Of a stretch of DNA of 64,000 nucleotides, positions 38,090 through 47,785 are shown piece by piece. Source of the DNA: an uncultured Verrucomicrobia subdivision 3 bacterium. Lineage in GTDB: Bacteria > Verrucomicrobiota > Verrucomicrobiia > Limisphaerales > UBA11358. The DNA lies in assembly GCA_903922735.1 (NCBI GenBank), contig CAIXUZ010000023.1, positions 39,322 to 103,321 on the forward strand. The letters run 5' to 3'. The translations under genes were made by a program, and so were the position numbers. The notes below the pieces were generated by a model that saw only the letters and a program-made list of their open reading frames with translations, was not told the origin of the DNA and ran no database searches. Within the stretch, counting starts at the first letter, position 1. Each line of letters begins with the position of its first letter.

Positions 38090-40786
38090 TCATGGCTCCA
38101 GCACCGCGCCGCAAAGAATCACGCTTCCTTTCACCGGCGTCAAAGTCACCGCCACCGCGCCCGGCGCCCGGAGCGTGACGGGATAGACGAGCTCGAGGAT
38201 TCGCTTCGTGCCGCCACTGCGATTGAAAACATCCACGCGGTCGGCGGGAAGCTTCGCAACCTTTACTTCAAACACCCGCTGGCCCGGCGTGGTGGAATCC
38301 GGATCAGCGACAAACAAGCGCAGCCGGTAATCGCCCGGCATCAGCAATTGGGTTTTGGCCATGATCGGACGCAGGGTCAGCGTGAGGGGCTTGGTGATTT
38401 CAATCCCGCTCCGACAAACCTCGCTCACAGCCGCCAGCGTAACGTTATTCGTCGGACGCAATGATAGCGGCAGCGGGATGACTGTCGCGCCCGTTTCCTG
38501 CTCACCCCGGCACTCCCAAAGTTCCTGGTCTGATCCGAAGTGGAAAGTGTAAGTGCCACGCGCCTGAGCGAGCAGATCATGCGAGGTTGGGGCAAATCGA
38601 ATGCGCACCGGCTCCAACCCGAGCGCCTGCCGAAAGCTGACGATATGACTCAGCCAGCGCGTATTCAGCGAGACGATCAATCCTTGTTCGCCCCGCGTGA
38701 TGCCGCCGATGGAACTGAACCGCGCGAACTGCTCAATCACTTTTCCCGGCTGACATCTGGCGATGAGCGTCCGCGCGCCGGCGGCGGCGCCTTTTTGCAG
38801 CAAGTCCTGCGCGTCCTGGAAATATCCGTGCGCCTCGTGGAACGCAGCGATGAATCCCTCCAGCCCGCGTTGGTAATCGAGGCGCTGCTGCTGTTCCGGC
38901 GTCAGCCCGGGCGTTTGCGCCCGGTCAATCAGCGCCAGCCGCGCGCGGCAGCCGGCAATCACTTCCGTGATGTTCGTCAGCTGGCGGTCAATAAACCTGT
39001 CGCTCGTGTCCCGGCCGAACCGGGGTGCGCCGGTGATCCACGCTTGCAGGTATTCCCCCATCACGTCCCGATTCTGCGCGCCAAACCAGCCGGCGGCAAA
39101 ATCCCGGCAGGTTTCGCGCAGCGGCTGGTCTTGCGTCTGGTTCCAAACCTGTTTCGCGAGGCTGTCGAAGTAGAGATCGAGCGGTCGCGTGGTCCAATGA
39201 ATGATGCCAAAGCCGGCTGCCTTCGCATCCGCCAGCTTCGCGGCGAATTCCGGGAGCGGCGTGTAAGGCCGGCCGATGTAGTGCCCGTCGTCGTGGTGTG
39301 CCCACACCACCGGAATCACGGGCCGGTGCGCGCCGATCTCCCGCAGGGGTGCGCGCGCGGCAGCGTTGCCCAGCTGCGGTTTTTCGTGGATGACGTCGTA
39401 ATCCAAACCGATCAGCGGCACGCCGGCGGGGAAGAAACGGTCAGCCGCCGGGAGGAATTCAAAGCCCCAGGTGCCCGCCGCCACTTGCGTCCGCGTGGCC
39501 CGGCAATCCTTTAGCGCGCGTTCGAAGGCCCGCACAATCTTCCCCACGGCAAAAAGTCCGGGCGCGCGCCACAACGGTTCGGCTGCCGGCGTTCGCGCCA
39601 TCTCCGCCGCGAATTCTTTCTGCCACGCCGCGGGCAGATCGCCGGCTTTCAGCGTGACCCACGGCGTGCCGTCGCGGCGAAACCAGACGACGAGCCGGGT
39701 GATCTGGGGATAGGTTGTCATCAGCGTTTCCACCTGGGCGCGATAATAGGCGTAGCCTTCCGCCGTGTCCGGATTCGGCAGCCAGACACGGTTGGTCGTG
39801 GAACCGGTCATCGTCGAAGTCGCCCCGCTCGCTTGGAAGCGCGCAGCTTCCGGCAGCAGGGTCACCAGTTCCTGAGGATTCGCGCTGGGCGTGTCCACGT
39901 CCACGGCGAAGTAAACGCCCATGTCATGCCGCCCCGCATCGGCAATAACCTTTTGCATCAGCGATTGCGCCGCCGCCACGCGTTTCTCATCCGGCACCAA
40001 CGCCGCCTCCGAACCAAACGCCGGCTGCTCGAACACCTCGCCGCCGAAAACCCGGCGCACATCGGTCACATGCATCGTGGACCAGTCGCGACCTTTGATG
40101 GTCGTCGAGAGGTAGCCGACCGGTTTTGGGATTCCTTGAAACGTGAATCCCGCCATCGGATTGTTGCCGTAGGCGTGAACCATGATCGCGTTGAAACCCA
40201 TCTTCTGCGACTGCGCGGTCCACTTCTGCCAGTCGGGCAAATTCCAGGTTGAACAGCCGCTCAAAAAATTGTGCCAGTCGAAAACCAGGCGCACGGGCAT
40301 GAGCGGCGCGTTCTCCAACTGCCAGCCCGTAAAGTCAAACGCGCCGGTCTTGGGTGCGGGCGGCGTGTCGCCGCTCAAATAAAAGCCGCCGCCGAGTCGG
40401 ACAAGCAGTTGATAAACTCCATAGACCGCACCGCACGCATCCGCACCGCCGATGATACCCAGCTCCAGACCACCGGTCTTACGCGTGCGAACGACAAAGG
40501 ATTCCGGTTTCGTCGGAACGTAGCCGCCCAAACGGGTGCTCACCGCCTCTTCGGCAACCGGGCCGACGAGTATGGCCTTGCCCATGGCCGGCAAATTTGT
40601 GCCGAGCGCAAACCGGTCCTGCGGATACAGCCGGGCAAGATACTTCGCCAGGTCCGCCGCCGCGAGGCGCACGCTGGATGGCGCGTCCGGCGCGAGGACA
40701 ATCGGCACATCGGCGGCGCGCAGGCTTGCGCCGCCCAGCAGGATGGACAGGATCAAGATGATTAAATTGCGGGATTTGATGCTCAT
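38090..40786 (-). CDS. Secreted alpha-glucuronidase-like (GH67/GH115-related) protein with malectin-like tail
   Basis: 898 residues with signal peptide (1-24, ending LRAA). Residues about 26-150 resemble the N-terminal domain found in GH67 and GH115 enzymes (APSSVRLAAADLAKYLARL, then GADACGAVYGVYQLL). A TIM-barrel-like middle follows with MPVRLVFDWHNFLSG and IIHWTTRPLDLYFDSL. The C-terminal about 90 residues (YRLRLFVADPDS to the end) look like a malectin/CBM57 carbohydrate-binding domain. I cannot assign catalytic residues or a firm family. It is the last gene of the uronate operon, 16 bp after the UroD-like gene, which supports a role in uronate-containing glycans. Confidence 0.6.
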   Translation of the reverse strand: MSIKSRNLIILILSILLGGASLRAADVPIVLAPDAPSSVRLAAADLAKYLARLYPQDRFALGTNLPAMGKAILVGPVAEEAVSTRLGGYVPTKPESFVVRTRKTGGLELGIIGGADACGAVYGVYQLLVRLGGGFYLSGDTPPAPKTGAFDFTGWQLENAPLMPVRLVFDWHNFLSGCSTWNLPDWQKWTAQSQKMGFNAIMVHAYGNNPMAGFTFQGIPKPVGYLSTTIKGRDWSTMHVTDVRRVFGGEVFEQPAFGSEAALVPDEKRVAAAQSLMQKVIADAGRHDMGVYFAVDVDTPSANPQELVTLLPEAARFQASGATSTMTGSTTNRVWLPNPDTAEGYAYYRAQVETLMTTYPQITRLVVWFRRDGTPWVTLKAGDLPAAWQKEFAAEMARTPAAEPLWRAPGLFAVGKIVRAFERALKDCRATRTQVAAGTWGFEFLPAADRFFPAGVPLIGLDYDVIHEKPQLGNAAARAPLREIGAHRPVIPVVWAHHDDGHYIGRPYTPLPEFAAKLADAKAAGFGIIHWTTRPLDLYFDSLAKQVWNQTQDQPLRETCRDFAAGWFGAQNRDVMGEYLQAWITGAPRFGRDTSDRFIDRQLTNITEVIAGCRARLALIDRAQTPGLTPEQQQRLDYQRGLEGFIAAFHEAHGYFQDAQDLLQKGAAAGARTLIARCQPGKVIEQFARFSSIGGITRGEQGLIVSLNTRWLSHIVSFRQALGLEPVRIRFAPTSHDLLAQARGTYTFHFGSDQELWECRGEQETGATVIPLPLSLRPTNNVTLAAVSEVCRSGIEITKPLTLTLRPIMAKTQLLMPGDYRLRLFVADPDSTTPGQRVFEVKVAKLPADRVDVFNRSGGTKRILELVYPVTLRAPGAVAVTLTPVKGSVILCGAVLEP

Positions 40787-40802
40787 AATTTTTACAACTG
40801 TA

Positions 40803-41993
40803 TCAATGGCTGAATTCCTGCCACGCGTCCCGAAACCATTTTATGACTGGCCACGGCGTGCGAATGGAGGTGTTGCAACTCGCCGCCAACATGAACCGGT
40901 GCGAGTAGGGCCGCAGCCGGCCAAACAAATCCTCAACGTAGCGCCGTACCTCGTCAGCACTTTGAAATTTTTCCGTCTCCATGGCGCTAATGCCGCCGGT
41001 GATGAGGAACCGGTCACTGGTCAGTTGCATGACCTCGTCCAGCTGCACGTCGCCGAGCGGCGGGAACGCCACGCCTTCGAGGCCGTCCACACCCAGTGAA
41101 TCCATCAGCTTCAGGTTGACCCGCTGCCGACCGCAGGCGTGGATCCAAAACGTGCTGCCGTGTTCGTGCGCGATGCGGCTCGCCTTCTCATAAAATGAAG
41201 CGGAGAATTTCTCCAGATAAGCCGGCGTGTGAAACGCGGCGTCGAGATTATCCATGGCCATCATCGCCGGGACGCCCACTGCGGCGATCTGGCGTACGAG
41301 GTCCAGTTGCGCCGCTTCGTGAAGCGCTAGTAATTCGCGCACGCGCGATTCGTCATCGTCAATCAGGTAGGTGGTGTTGACCGCACCGGCGAGCAGGTGC
41401 AGCGCCTTGAGCGGACTGAACAATTCACCCGCCACCACGAGGCCGTCGCGGCCGACCAGCGCCTGTTCCTGCGCGTATTTTTCCGGCAGGAAACGCCAGC
41501 GGCGCGCCCGCAGCAATTCCTCCAGCGCCTCCAGCGGATCGGCGGTGTCGTCGAGCGTGAACTTCTCCTGCACGAGCGTGGAGTCGGCCAAGATGTAGCG
41601 CTGCTGCTCGGTCAGCGTGCCGCACCGCATGGCATAGGTCCGGGTGATGACGCGGTCGAAACCTTCGTTATGAACTTCCTCGCGCGCCTCGACACCATCC
41701 CAGATTTCCTCAGTCAATCCGCCGAACCAGCCATGCTGCTGGTCGGAATAGACGTTCCGGCTGAAGACATCCAAGCCCAGATGCCGGATGAGTTCCAGCT
41801 GTGTGCGGCAGTGCGCAATCTCCGGCGGCAGCAGGCCGTGGTGCTGATGGTGCGCGAACCATTGCCAGTAATTCGGCGCGTAGACGATGCGCGGCGGGGT
41901 TTTGCGCCGGAGCACGGATTCCACGTAGTCGCGGTGGCTGGCGCCGCCCGCCGCACTCGTGACTGTTGGGGTTGATCTTTCAGAATTAAACAT
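40803..41993 (-). CDS. Uroporphyrinogen decarboxylase-superfamily protein, methyltransferase-like
   Basis: 396 residues of the UroD/MtaA-MtbA superfamily: LVVAGELFSPLKALHLLAG, then WIHACGRQRVN and FLITGGISAM. H285, C287 and a distal C373 form an H-x-C...C set like the zinc ligands of methylcobalamin-dependent methyltransferases, and true HemE arginine motifs are absent. It is therefore probably not a heme enzyme. It overlaps the hexuronate transporter gene by 8 bp. A corrinoid-linked demethylation of 4-O-methylglucuronate is a possible role, but no corrinoid protein is encoded nearby. Confidence 0.7.
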   Translation of the reverse strand: MFNSERSTPTVTSAAGGASHRDYVESVLRRKTPPRIVYAPNYWQWFAHHQHHGLLPPEIAHCRTQLELIRHLGLDVFSRNVYSDQQHGWFGGLTEEIWDGVEAREEVHNEGFDRVITRTYAMRCGTLTEQQRYILADSTLVQEKFTLDDTADPLEALEELLRARRWRFLPEKYAQEQALVGRDGLVVAGELFSPLKALHLLAGAVNTTYLIDDDESRVRELLALHEAAQLDLVRQIAAVGVPAMMAMDNLDAAFHTPAYLEKFSASFYEKASRIAHEHGSTFWIHACGRQRVNLKLMDSLGVDGLEGVAFPPLGDVQLDEVMQLTSDRFLITGGISAMETEKFQSADEVRRYVEDLFGRLRPYSHRFMLAASCNTSIRTPWPVIKWFRDAWQEFSH

Positions 41994-43278
41994 GATGCAC
42001 CTCCACCGGTTTCATATCCGGAATCAATATCTGCATGATTGCCAGCGCCGCCAGGTAAGCGCAGCCGGCGATGAAAAACAGGCTCCAATAGCTGCCGCTC
42101 ATCTGCAGAATATATCCAACGGCTTGCGAGAAAAGGATCGAGGTCAGCGAGCCGAACATCAGTCCCAATCCAACCACCGAGCCAACCACTTTTTGCGGAA
42201 ACAAGTCCGGGACCAGCGTGAAAAGATTGGCCGCCCAACCCTGATGCGCCGCCGCCGCCAGGCCGATCAGCCCGGTCGCCACCCAGAGGTTAGAGGCGCG
42301 AGCGGCAAAGATGACGGGCACCACACACAGCGCACAGACCAGCATCGCCGTCTTGCGGCTGGCATTGACCGACCAGCCACGTTTCAAAAGAAAGCCCGAC
42401 AGCCAGCCGCCGCCGATGCTGCCCATCGAGGTCATTGAATAAATCACCACCAGCGGCGGGCCGAGGCTGGCCAGATCCAGGCCGTGTTGCTGGTGCAAAA
42501 ACTTCGGCAGCCAATAGAGGAAGAACCACCAGATCGGCACCACGAACGAAATCCCCACCACAAACGCCCACGTCTGGCGGTAGCGCAACAACTTGCACCA
42601 GGAAATCTCCTCCGTCAGCGGCTCCGGCGGATCGCTGTGGATGTGCGTCAGCTCCGCCGGCGAGACACGGCGTGACTGCGCCGGCGTCGCGTAAAGCCAA
42701 TACCAGAAAATCAGCCACCCGAAACCCGTCGCCCCCAGAACGATGAAGGCCATCTGCCAGCCGTAATGCAACGTGAGCCACGGCACGAGGACCGGAGCCA
42801 GAATCGCGCCGACGTTGGAGCCGGAATTGAACAAGCCGGTCGCCAGCGCGCGTTCGCGGCTGGGAAACCATTCGGCCACGGTTTTGACGGCTGCGGGAAA
42901 ATTCCCCGCCTCGCCCAGGCCGAGCGCGAAGCGCGCCACGCCGAAGCCAAAGACGCCGCGCGCGAGGGCATGCGCCATCGCCGCCAGGCTCCACGCAAAA
43001 ATTGAAAGGGCGTAACCGTGCCGCGTGCCGATGACATCCACCAATCTTCCGAAGACGAGCAAACCCAGCGCATAGGCCGCCTGGAACGCCATGACGATGT
43101 GGCTGTATTCGATTTCATTCCAGCCCAGCGCTTTTTCCAGCGTGGGCGCGAGGATGCCCAGCACCTGGCGGTCCATGTAGTTGATGGTCGTCGCCACGAA
43201 GAGCAGCGCGCACACCGTCCAGCGAAAACCCCGGAAGCCCTGGAACTTTTTTTCCATGTTTGTGGCCGGGGTTGGCAT
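41986..43278 (-). CDS. MFS hexuronate transporter (ExuT-like, anion:cation symporter family)
   Basis: 430 residues with about 12 hydrophobic segments. The ACS-family marks NYMDRQVLGILAP (34-46) and GLGEAGNFPAAVKTVAEWFP are clear; these are typical of ExuT and GudP carriers. Its place between Gfo/Idh-uxuA and the UroD-like gene points to uronate or aldonate uptake. The start ATG at 43278 lies 3 bp after the upstream stop. The substrate is inferred from family and context. Confidence 0.88.
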   Translation of the reverse strand: MPTPATNMEKKFQGFRGFRWTVCALLFVATTINYMDRQVLGILAPTLEKALGWNEIEYSHIVMAFQAAYALGLLVFGRLVDVIGTRHGYALSIFAWSLAAMAHALARGVFGFGVARFALGLGEAGNFPAAVKTVAEWFPSRERALATGLFNSGSNVGAILAPVLVPWLTLHYGWQMAFIVLGATGFGWLIFWYWLYATPAQSRRVSPAELTHIHSDPPEPLTEEISWCKLLRYRQTWAFVVGISFVVPIWWFFLYWLPKFLHQQHGLDLASLGPPLVVIYSMTSMGSIGGGWLSGFLLKRGWSVNASRKTAMLVCALCVVPVIFAARASNLWVATGLIGLAAAAHQGWAANLFTLVPDLFPQKVVGSVVGLGLMFGSLTSILFSQAVGYILQMSGSYWSLFFIAGCAYLAALAIMQILIPDMKPVEVHHV

Positions 43279-43281
43279 GAC

Positions 43282-44697
43282 TCAATTTGGTTTGGCAAAC
43301 TTGCCGATGCCGTAGGGTTTCCGCTCGAGCCGGCTGCGCATGGCGTTGGCCTCGGTATCGCCGGTGAATTCTTCCTTCACCGGATCCCAGCGAAGCTTGC
43401 GGCCCAGCTTCATCGAGATCCAGGAAATGATGCAAGCGCTGGTGGAGCGATGCGCGATTTCAGCCGTGGTGACGGCGGGCTTGCGGCTCTGAATGCTTTC
43501 GAGCCAATTGAGATGATGGTCGGCGCTCCGGTAGAGCTGGATTTCGTCGGGGCCGATTTTCGAAGCTAGAATTTTCTCGTCGCTGGCGGCTAGTGCCTTG
43601 CCGTTCTTGCCGGCGGGATCGCTCGCCGTGGCCTGACCGCCGCCGCGGCTGACAAAGATCCAGCCGTCCTCGCCTTGAAACTCAATGCCGTTGGTGAACG
43701 TGTGATCAATGATCAGGTTCACGCCGTTCGCGTATCTGGCCTCGATGTGATAGTCGCCATGTACGTTCCACAGGCCGGATTTCGGGAACGTCGCCCAGCC
43801 CTCGATTTCCAGCGGCCCGGTGTGTTCCGTGTCCATGCCCCAATGCGCGATGTCCACATGATGCGAGCCCCAGCCCGTGATCATGCCGAGGCAGTGGGAA
43901 TCGATCCGCAGCCAGCCGGGCCGCGAATAATCATTTTGCGGATGCACGCGCTTCTCGGTATAGGGAACCTGCGGCGTCGGGCCGAGCCACATATCGTAAT
44001 TCAGATTCGGCGGCACGGGCATGTCCGGCTCCACCGCGCCGGAAGGATCGCTGGGCAAACCGATTTTGACCGTGTGCAGCTTGCCAATCCGGCCATTGCG
44101 AACCAGTTCGCAGCCGGTGCGAAATTGGGCGTTGGAGCGCTGCTGGCTGCCGATCTGGAAGATACGGCCCTTGGCGCGAATGAGGTCGCTGACGACCCTA
44201 CCCTCGGCCAGCGTCATCGAAAGCGGTTTCTGAACGTAAACATCCTTGCCCGCCAGAGCGGCGGCGATCACCAGCTCCGCGTGCCAATGATCCGGCGTGC
44301 TGATCGCCACGGCATCAATGCCCGGCATCTGCAACAGCTCGCGGTAATCAGTGAAGGTCTTCACGGTCACGGCGGTCGCGCTGCCGGATTTCTTTGCGTA
44401 GTAGCCCTCGACCAACTTTTTGGCATCGGCCAAGCGCTTCGAGTCCAAATCGCAGACGGCAACGATGCGGGCGATGTCTTGCTTGAGAATGCCGGGCAGA
44501 TCCATGTCGCGCGCAATGCGGCCGCAGCCGATCTGCGCGATTTGGATTTTCCGGCTGGGCGCGGTTTCGCCAAACAGCGACGACGGCACAATCATCGGAC
44601 CCGCTGCCGCCCCCAGAGCGCCGAGCGCCGAGGCTTTCAGGAAATGACGACGGGAGAGTTGAAACGAGGATTTGGTTGATTTCATCGGTTGGTTCAT
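43282..44697 (-). CDS. Tat-exported Gfo/Idh/MocA family oxidoreductase
   Basis: 471 residues from the ATG at 44697, which overlaps the uxuA stop (ATGA). Tat motif SRRHFLKA, followed by a hydrophobic h-region. The Rossmann motif is IGCGRIARDMD and the substrate-site motif is VQKPLSMTLAEGR (the EKP-type lysine). These NAD(P)-dependent enzymes oxidise or epimerise sugars; exported versions bring a tightly bound cofactor through Tat. Its substrate is probably a uronate or glycoside in the periplasm. The longer frame upstream is a shadow of uxuA. Confidence 0.85.
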   Translation of the reverse strand: MNQPMKSTKSSFQLSRRHFLKASALGALGAAAGPMIVPSSLFGETAPSRKIQIAQIGCGRIARDMDLPGILKQDIARIVAVCDLDSKRLADAKKLVEGYYAKKSGSATAVTVKTFTDYRELLQMPGIDAVAISTPDHWHAELVIAAALAGKDVYVQKPLSMTLAEGRVVSDLIRAKGRIFQIGSQQRSNAQFRTGCELVRNGRIGKLHTVKIGLPSDPSGAVEPDMPVPPNLNYDMWLGPTPQVPYTEKRVHPQNDYSRPGWLRIDSHCLGMITGWGSHHVDIAHWGMDTEHTGPLEIEGWATFPKSGLWNVHGDYHIEARYANGVNLIIDHTFTNGIEFQGEDGWIFVSRGGGQATASDPAGKNGKALAASDEKILASKIGPDEIQLYRSADHHLNWLESIQSRKPAVTTAEIAHRSTSACIISWISMKLGRKLRWDPVKEEFTGDTEANAMRSRLERKPYGIGKFAKPN

Positions 44698-45767
44698 AAA
44701 TCCGCCTCTACCGCTTGCAACGCCGCCTTCATCCAGCCACACGCGTAAGCCATGCCGGCGTGCCATGGCGCACCGCAGGTCATCTGCGGCGCGTGATCGG
44801 GAATCAGCACGCCGTCGAATCCATTCTGCTTGAGAATCCGCAGCACGCGCAGCATGTCAATGTCGCCCTCATCTACGAACGTTTCCTGGTAGTGTGGCGC
44901 TTTGCCGCGCACATTGCGGAAATGAACATAGGCCAGCTTGCCCTGGCGGCTGTAACCCTCCACCGCGTCGTAGAGGTTGCCGTCCGTCATCTCCGCCAGC
45001 GTGCCGAGACAAAATTCCAGTGCGTTGCGCGGGCTGGGACGACGGTCAATGATCCGCTGATAAAGTTGCGGCTGGTTCACGAGCCGTGGCTGGCCGCGCA
45101 CCGTCGGCGTCGGCGGGTCATCCGGATGCGCCGCGAGGGTGACGCCCGCCTCCTCGGCCACCCGCACCAGGGCGTCTAGAAATTCACCATGACGCCGCCA
45201 TAATTCTTCGCTGGTGATCGGTGTGAGATTGCCCGCGGCGGCATTCTTGTCATAGACCATGTTCCAGATCATGCCGTTCGGAATCGGTTTATCATAAGGG
45301 CCGTCCATCGCCACGATCTCCGCGCCGCCGCGTCCCCACGGGCCTTTGACGCGCCCCGCGACGCCCGCAAGCGAGAAATTATAGCCGATGATGGGAATAC
45401 CCGCGCGCCCGACCGTGCGGACGATGGTCTTGAGATTCTCCAATTGCTGCGCCTTCTTCGGGCCGTCGAGCAGCACGTCGTGCCAGTGCGCCGGATCAAA
45501 ATTTTCAATCGCCTCAATCTGCAGGCCGTGCGCCGCCGCTGCCGCCTTGAGCGCGGAGAGTTCCTCGAACGACCAGAGTTTGTCCGGATCGCCCGCGAGT
45601 CCCCAGCCGGCATCGTCGCCGACGGGCTGGTCGTCAGGACGGTTGCTGCGCGACGAGCGAAAATAATCCACCCAATGCACGACCAGATGCGTCGCGCCGC
45701 ACTGCCGCGCAAAACGGAAATGCTCCGCGTTGAGTTGATGCCGATATAATCCGAAGCCGAGTTTCAT
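44694..45767 (-). CDS. uxuA: D-mannonate dehydratase
   Basis: 357 residues matching UxuA: AHPDDPP, EFCLGTLAEM, YVHFRNVRG, FVDEGDIDM and IPDHAPQM include the metal-binding His, Cys and Asp residues of the family. It converts D-mannonate to 2-keto-3-deoxygluconate in the glucuronate branch. It is followed by the Gfo/Idh gene with a 4-bp overlap and preceded by the SDR gene with a 4-bp gap. Length is normal. UxaC, KdgK and KdgA were not found in the window. Confidence 0.93.
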   Translation of the reverse strand: MKLGFGLYRHQLNAEHFRFARQCGATHLVVHWVDYFRSSRSNRPDDQPVGDDAGWGLAGDPDKLWSFEELSALKAAAAAHGLQIEAIENFDPAHWHDVLLDGPKKAQQLENLKTIVRTVGRAGIPIIGYNFSLAGVAGRVKGPWGRGGAEIVAMDGPYDKPIPNGMIWNMVYDKNAAAGNLTPITSEELWRRHGEFLDALVRVAEEAGVTLAAHPDDPPTPTVRGQPRLVNQPQLYQRIIDRRPSPRNALEFCLGTLAEMTDGNLYDAVEGYSRQGKLAYVHFRNVRGKAPHYQETFVDEGDIDMLRVLRILKQNGFDGVLIPDHAPQMTCGAPWHAGMAYACGWMKAALQAVEADL

Positions 45768-45771
45768 AAGT

Positions 45772-46551
45772 TTAAAAGCCGATGCTCACGCCGCCGTCCA
45801 CCGGCAGCACCACCCCGGTGACGAATTTTGCCGCCGGCGAACACAGATAAACCGCCGCCCAGCCGATGTCGGCGGCCTCGCCGAATCGGCCCATCGGCGT
45901 GCGGCCAAGAATTTTGTCGCGCCTTGCGGGGTCGCCGGCGAGCGCCTGGCGCATCATGTCCGAATCAATCCAGCCGGGCGCAATGGCGTTGACGCGGACG
46001 TTGTCGGCGGAAACTTCCGCGGCCAGCGTCCGCACCATGCCGACATAGGCGCTCTTGGCGGCGGAATACGCGATCACTTTCGGAATGCCGAAAAGCGACG
46101 CCATCGAGGCGATGAAAATCACGCTGCCATGTTTGCGCGCGATCATTCCCGGCAACACCGCCTGCGTCAGCGCGTGCGAACCGATGACGTGCGTGTTGAG
46201 CACATTCAAGAACTCCTCGGCGCTGGTTTCCACGGCGGACTTTTTGAGATGAACCCCGGCGTTGTTGATCAGGATGCTCGGCGGCGCTCCGGCGGCGCGC
46301 GTGGCGGCGGCGACCAATTCCCCTGCCTTGCCATGCTCCGTCACATCGTGCCGGACGTAGCTGGCCGACGCGCCCAGTGCGACCACGGCCTGCTTCAATT
46401 CGTCTTCGCGCCGCCCCGCGAGCACGACCTTCGCACCGGACGCAACCAAACTCCGGGCCATGCCGAAGCCAAGTCCGGTCGCGCCGCCGGTGATGATGGC
46501 GATCTCGCCGTCCAACCGGAACGGAGCGGTAAGTAATTTGGATGATTCCAT
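45772..46551 (-). CDS. SDR oxidoreductase, probable mannonate/fructuronate oxidoreductase
   Basis: 259 residues from the ATG at 46551, 1 bp after the GH105 stop; a GTG further upstream is possible. Classical [13 protein letters not shown] (21-30), NNAG (96-99), S149, and Y162-x3-K166. In the same operon as uxuA it most likely does the UxuB step (fructuronate to mannonate), as SDR-type UxuB does in Bacillus. A KduD-like 2-keto-3-deoxygluconate oxidoreductase is the main alternative. Confidence 0.82.
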   Translation of the reverse strand: MESSKLLTAPFRLDGEIAIITGGATGLGFGMARSLVASGAKVVLAGRREDELKQAVVALGASASYVRHDVTEHGKAGELVAAATRAAGAPPSILINNAGVHLKKSAVETSAEEFLNVLNTHVIGSHALTQAVLPGMIARKHGSVIFIASMASLFGIPKVIAYSAAKSAYVGMVRTLAAEVSADNVRVNAIAPGWIDSDMMRQALAGDPARRDKILGRTPMGRFGEAADIGWAAVYLCSPAAKFVTGVVLPVDGGVSIGF

Positions 46552-46552
46552 A

Positions 46553-47785
46553 TTATTGAAAAGTTTCGGTGTCACTGGTCAGGAAGCAGGTCATATTTTT
46601 AGCGGGTTGCATCCGGCCTGGCTGTGTCTGCCCGCTTTTAGCAAGCCAACCCATTTTGACGAGCCGCAGCACTTCGCTGCCCGCCAGCAGAAACGTGCCG
46701 GTGACGTATTCGTGCGAGTCCCCGGCCTTAACGGCCACTGGCCGGTCGCCCACCCTCTGTCCCCATCCCACCCTGCCCTCTTCGCTCACGCAGTTCACCA
46801 GCCCCGTCCACGCCTTGCGGACAATGGGCAGATACGTTTCGCGGTCGAGCAGGCCGTTGCGAACACCCCAGGCCATTCCATAGCAAAAGAAACCCGTACC
46901 ACTACTTTCCGGCATGGTGAATTCCTCCGCATCGCCAAGATTCGGCCGCCATAATCCGTCGGATTGCTGCTGTTTCGCAATCGCCGCCGCCATCTGTTTG
47001 AACAAAGCCTCATATCGCGGCCGGCTGGGATCGTTCGCTGGCAAGGCGGACAAGATTCTCGGCAGGCTGGCAAAAACCCAGCCATTGCCGCGGGACCAAA
47101 AAATCTTTTTCCCATTGAGGTTCGTTGTCCCGATAAATCGATGGTCGCGATAAAACAGGCCGTCCGCCGGATCAAACAGCTCCGCTTGAACGTCCCGGAA
47201 AAAGTCATTCATCCAAGTCGCGTATTTGGCCTCGCCGGTTGCCTTGGCCAGCATCGCCAGCGGCGGCGCCCCCACATACAGAGAATCGGCGTAACGGCGG
47301 CCGCCTTCGAGATACCACACCTTCGCCCCGCTGGGGGTGTTTGACCGGCCGGAATTGACCCAATGGATCACGGGTTCGATGTACGCCCGGTTGGTGGTCA
47401 GAAAATAGAGTTCCAGATAAGTCTGGGCGCAGGTGAGGATGTTGCCGCCCGACTTTTCCGTGCCGGGTTGCCATTGATTCTCCTCGCCCCAACGCAGGGC
47501 CTGATCCAGGTAGCGCTTGTCACCTGTCGCCTCCTCGGCCGCCATCACCCCGGTGAACCAGGTGCCGCGCTCCCAATTGCGGTCCGCCGCTTTCATCACG
47601 GGATTGGCAATTTGGCAGTCATTCACCTTCCGCAGCAAAGCGGTGATGATTTCAGGTGAAAAAGGGCTTGCGGGTTTTGCGGCCGACTCCCCGTGGCCGG
47701 CCAGCGGAATGAGGCTGGTCAACAATATGCAGCCGAGTCCGAGCGCAGGGTATAATCGTAAGTTCACGGTTTTGATTCCAGTCAC
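46553..47785 (-). CDS. GH105 unsaturated uronyl hydrolase, secreted
   Basis: 410 residues. The GTG at 47785 overlaps the upstream TGA (GTGA), and a hydrophobic signal segment follows (about 9-32). Typical GH105/YteR blocks are [17 protein letters not shown] with likely catalytic D167, and [18 protein letters not shown]105 enzymes remove 4,5-unsaturated uronic acids left by polysaccharide lyases. Pectin or rhamnogalacturonan fragments are the likely substrates, and products enter the uronate pathway encoded alongside. Confidence 0.9.
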   Translation of the reverse strand: MTGIKTVNLRLYPALGLGCILLTSLIPLAGHGESAAKPASPFSPEIITALLRKVNDCQIANPVMKAADRNWERGTWFTGVMAAEEATGDKRYLDQALRWGEENQWQPGTEKSGGNILTCAQTYLELYFLTTNRAYIEPVIHWVNSGRSNTPSGAKVWYLEGGRRYADSLYVGAPPLAMLAKATGEAKYATWMNDFFRDVQAELFDPADGLFYRDHRFIGTTNLNGKKIFWSRGNGWVFASLPRILSALPANDPSRPRYEALFKQMAAAIAKQQQSDGLWRPNLGDAEEFTMPESSGTGFFCYGMAWGVRNGLLDRETYLPIVRKAWTGLVNCVSEEGRVGWGQRVGDRPVAVKAGDSHEYVTGTFLLAGSEVLRLVKMGWLAKSGQTQPGRMQPAKNMTCFLTSDTETFQ

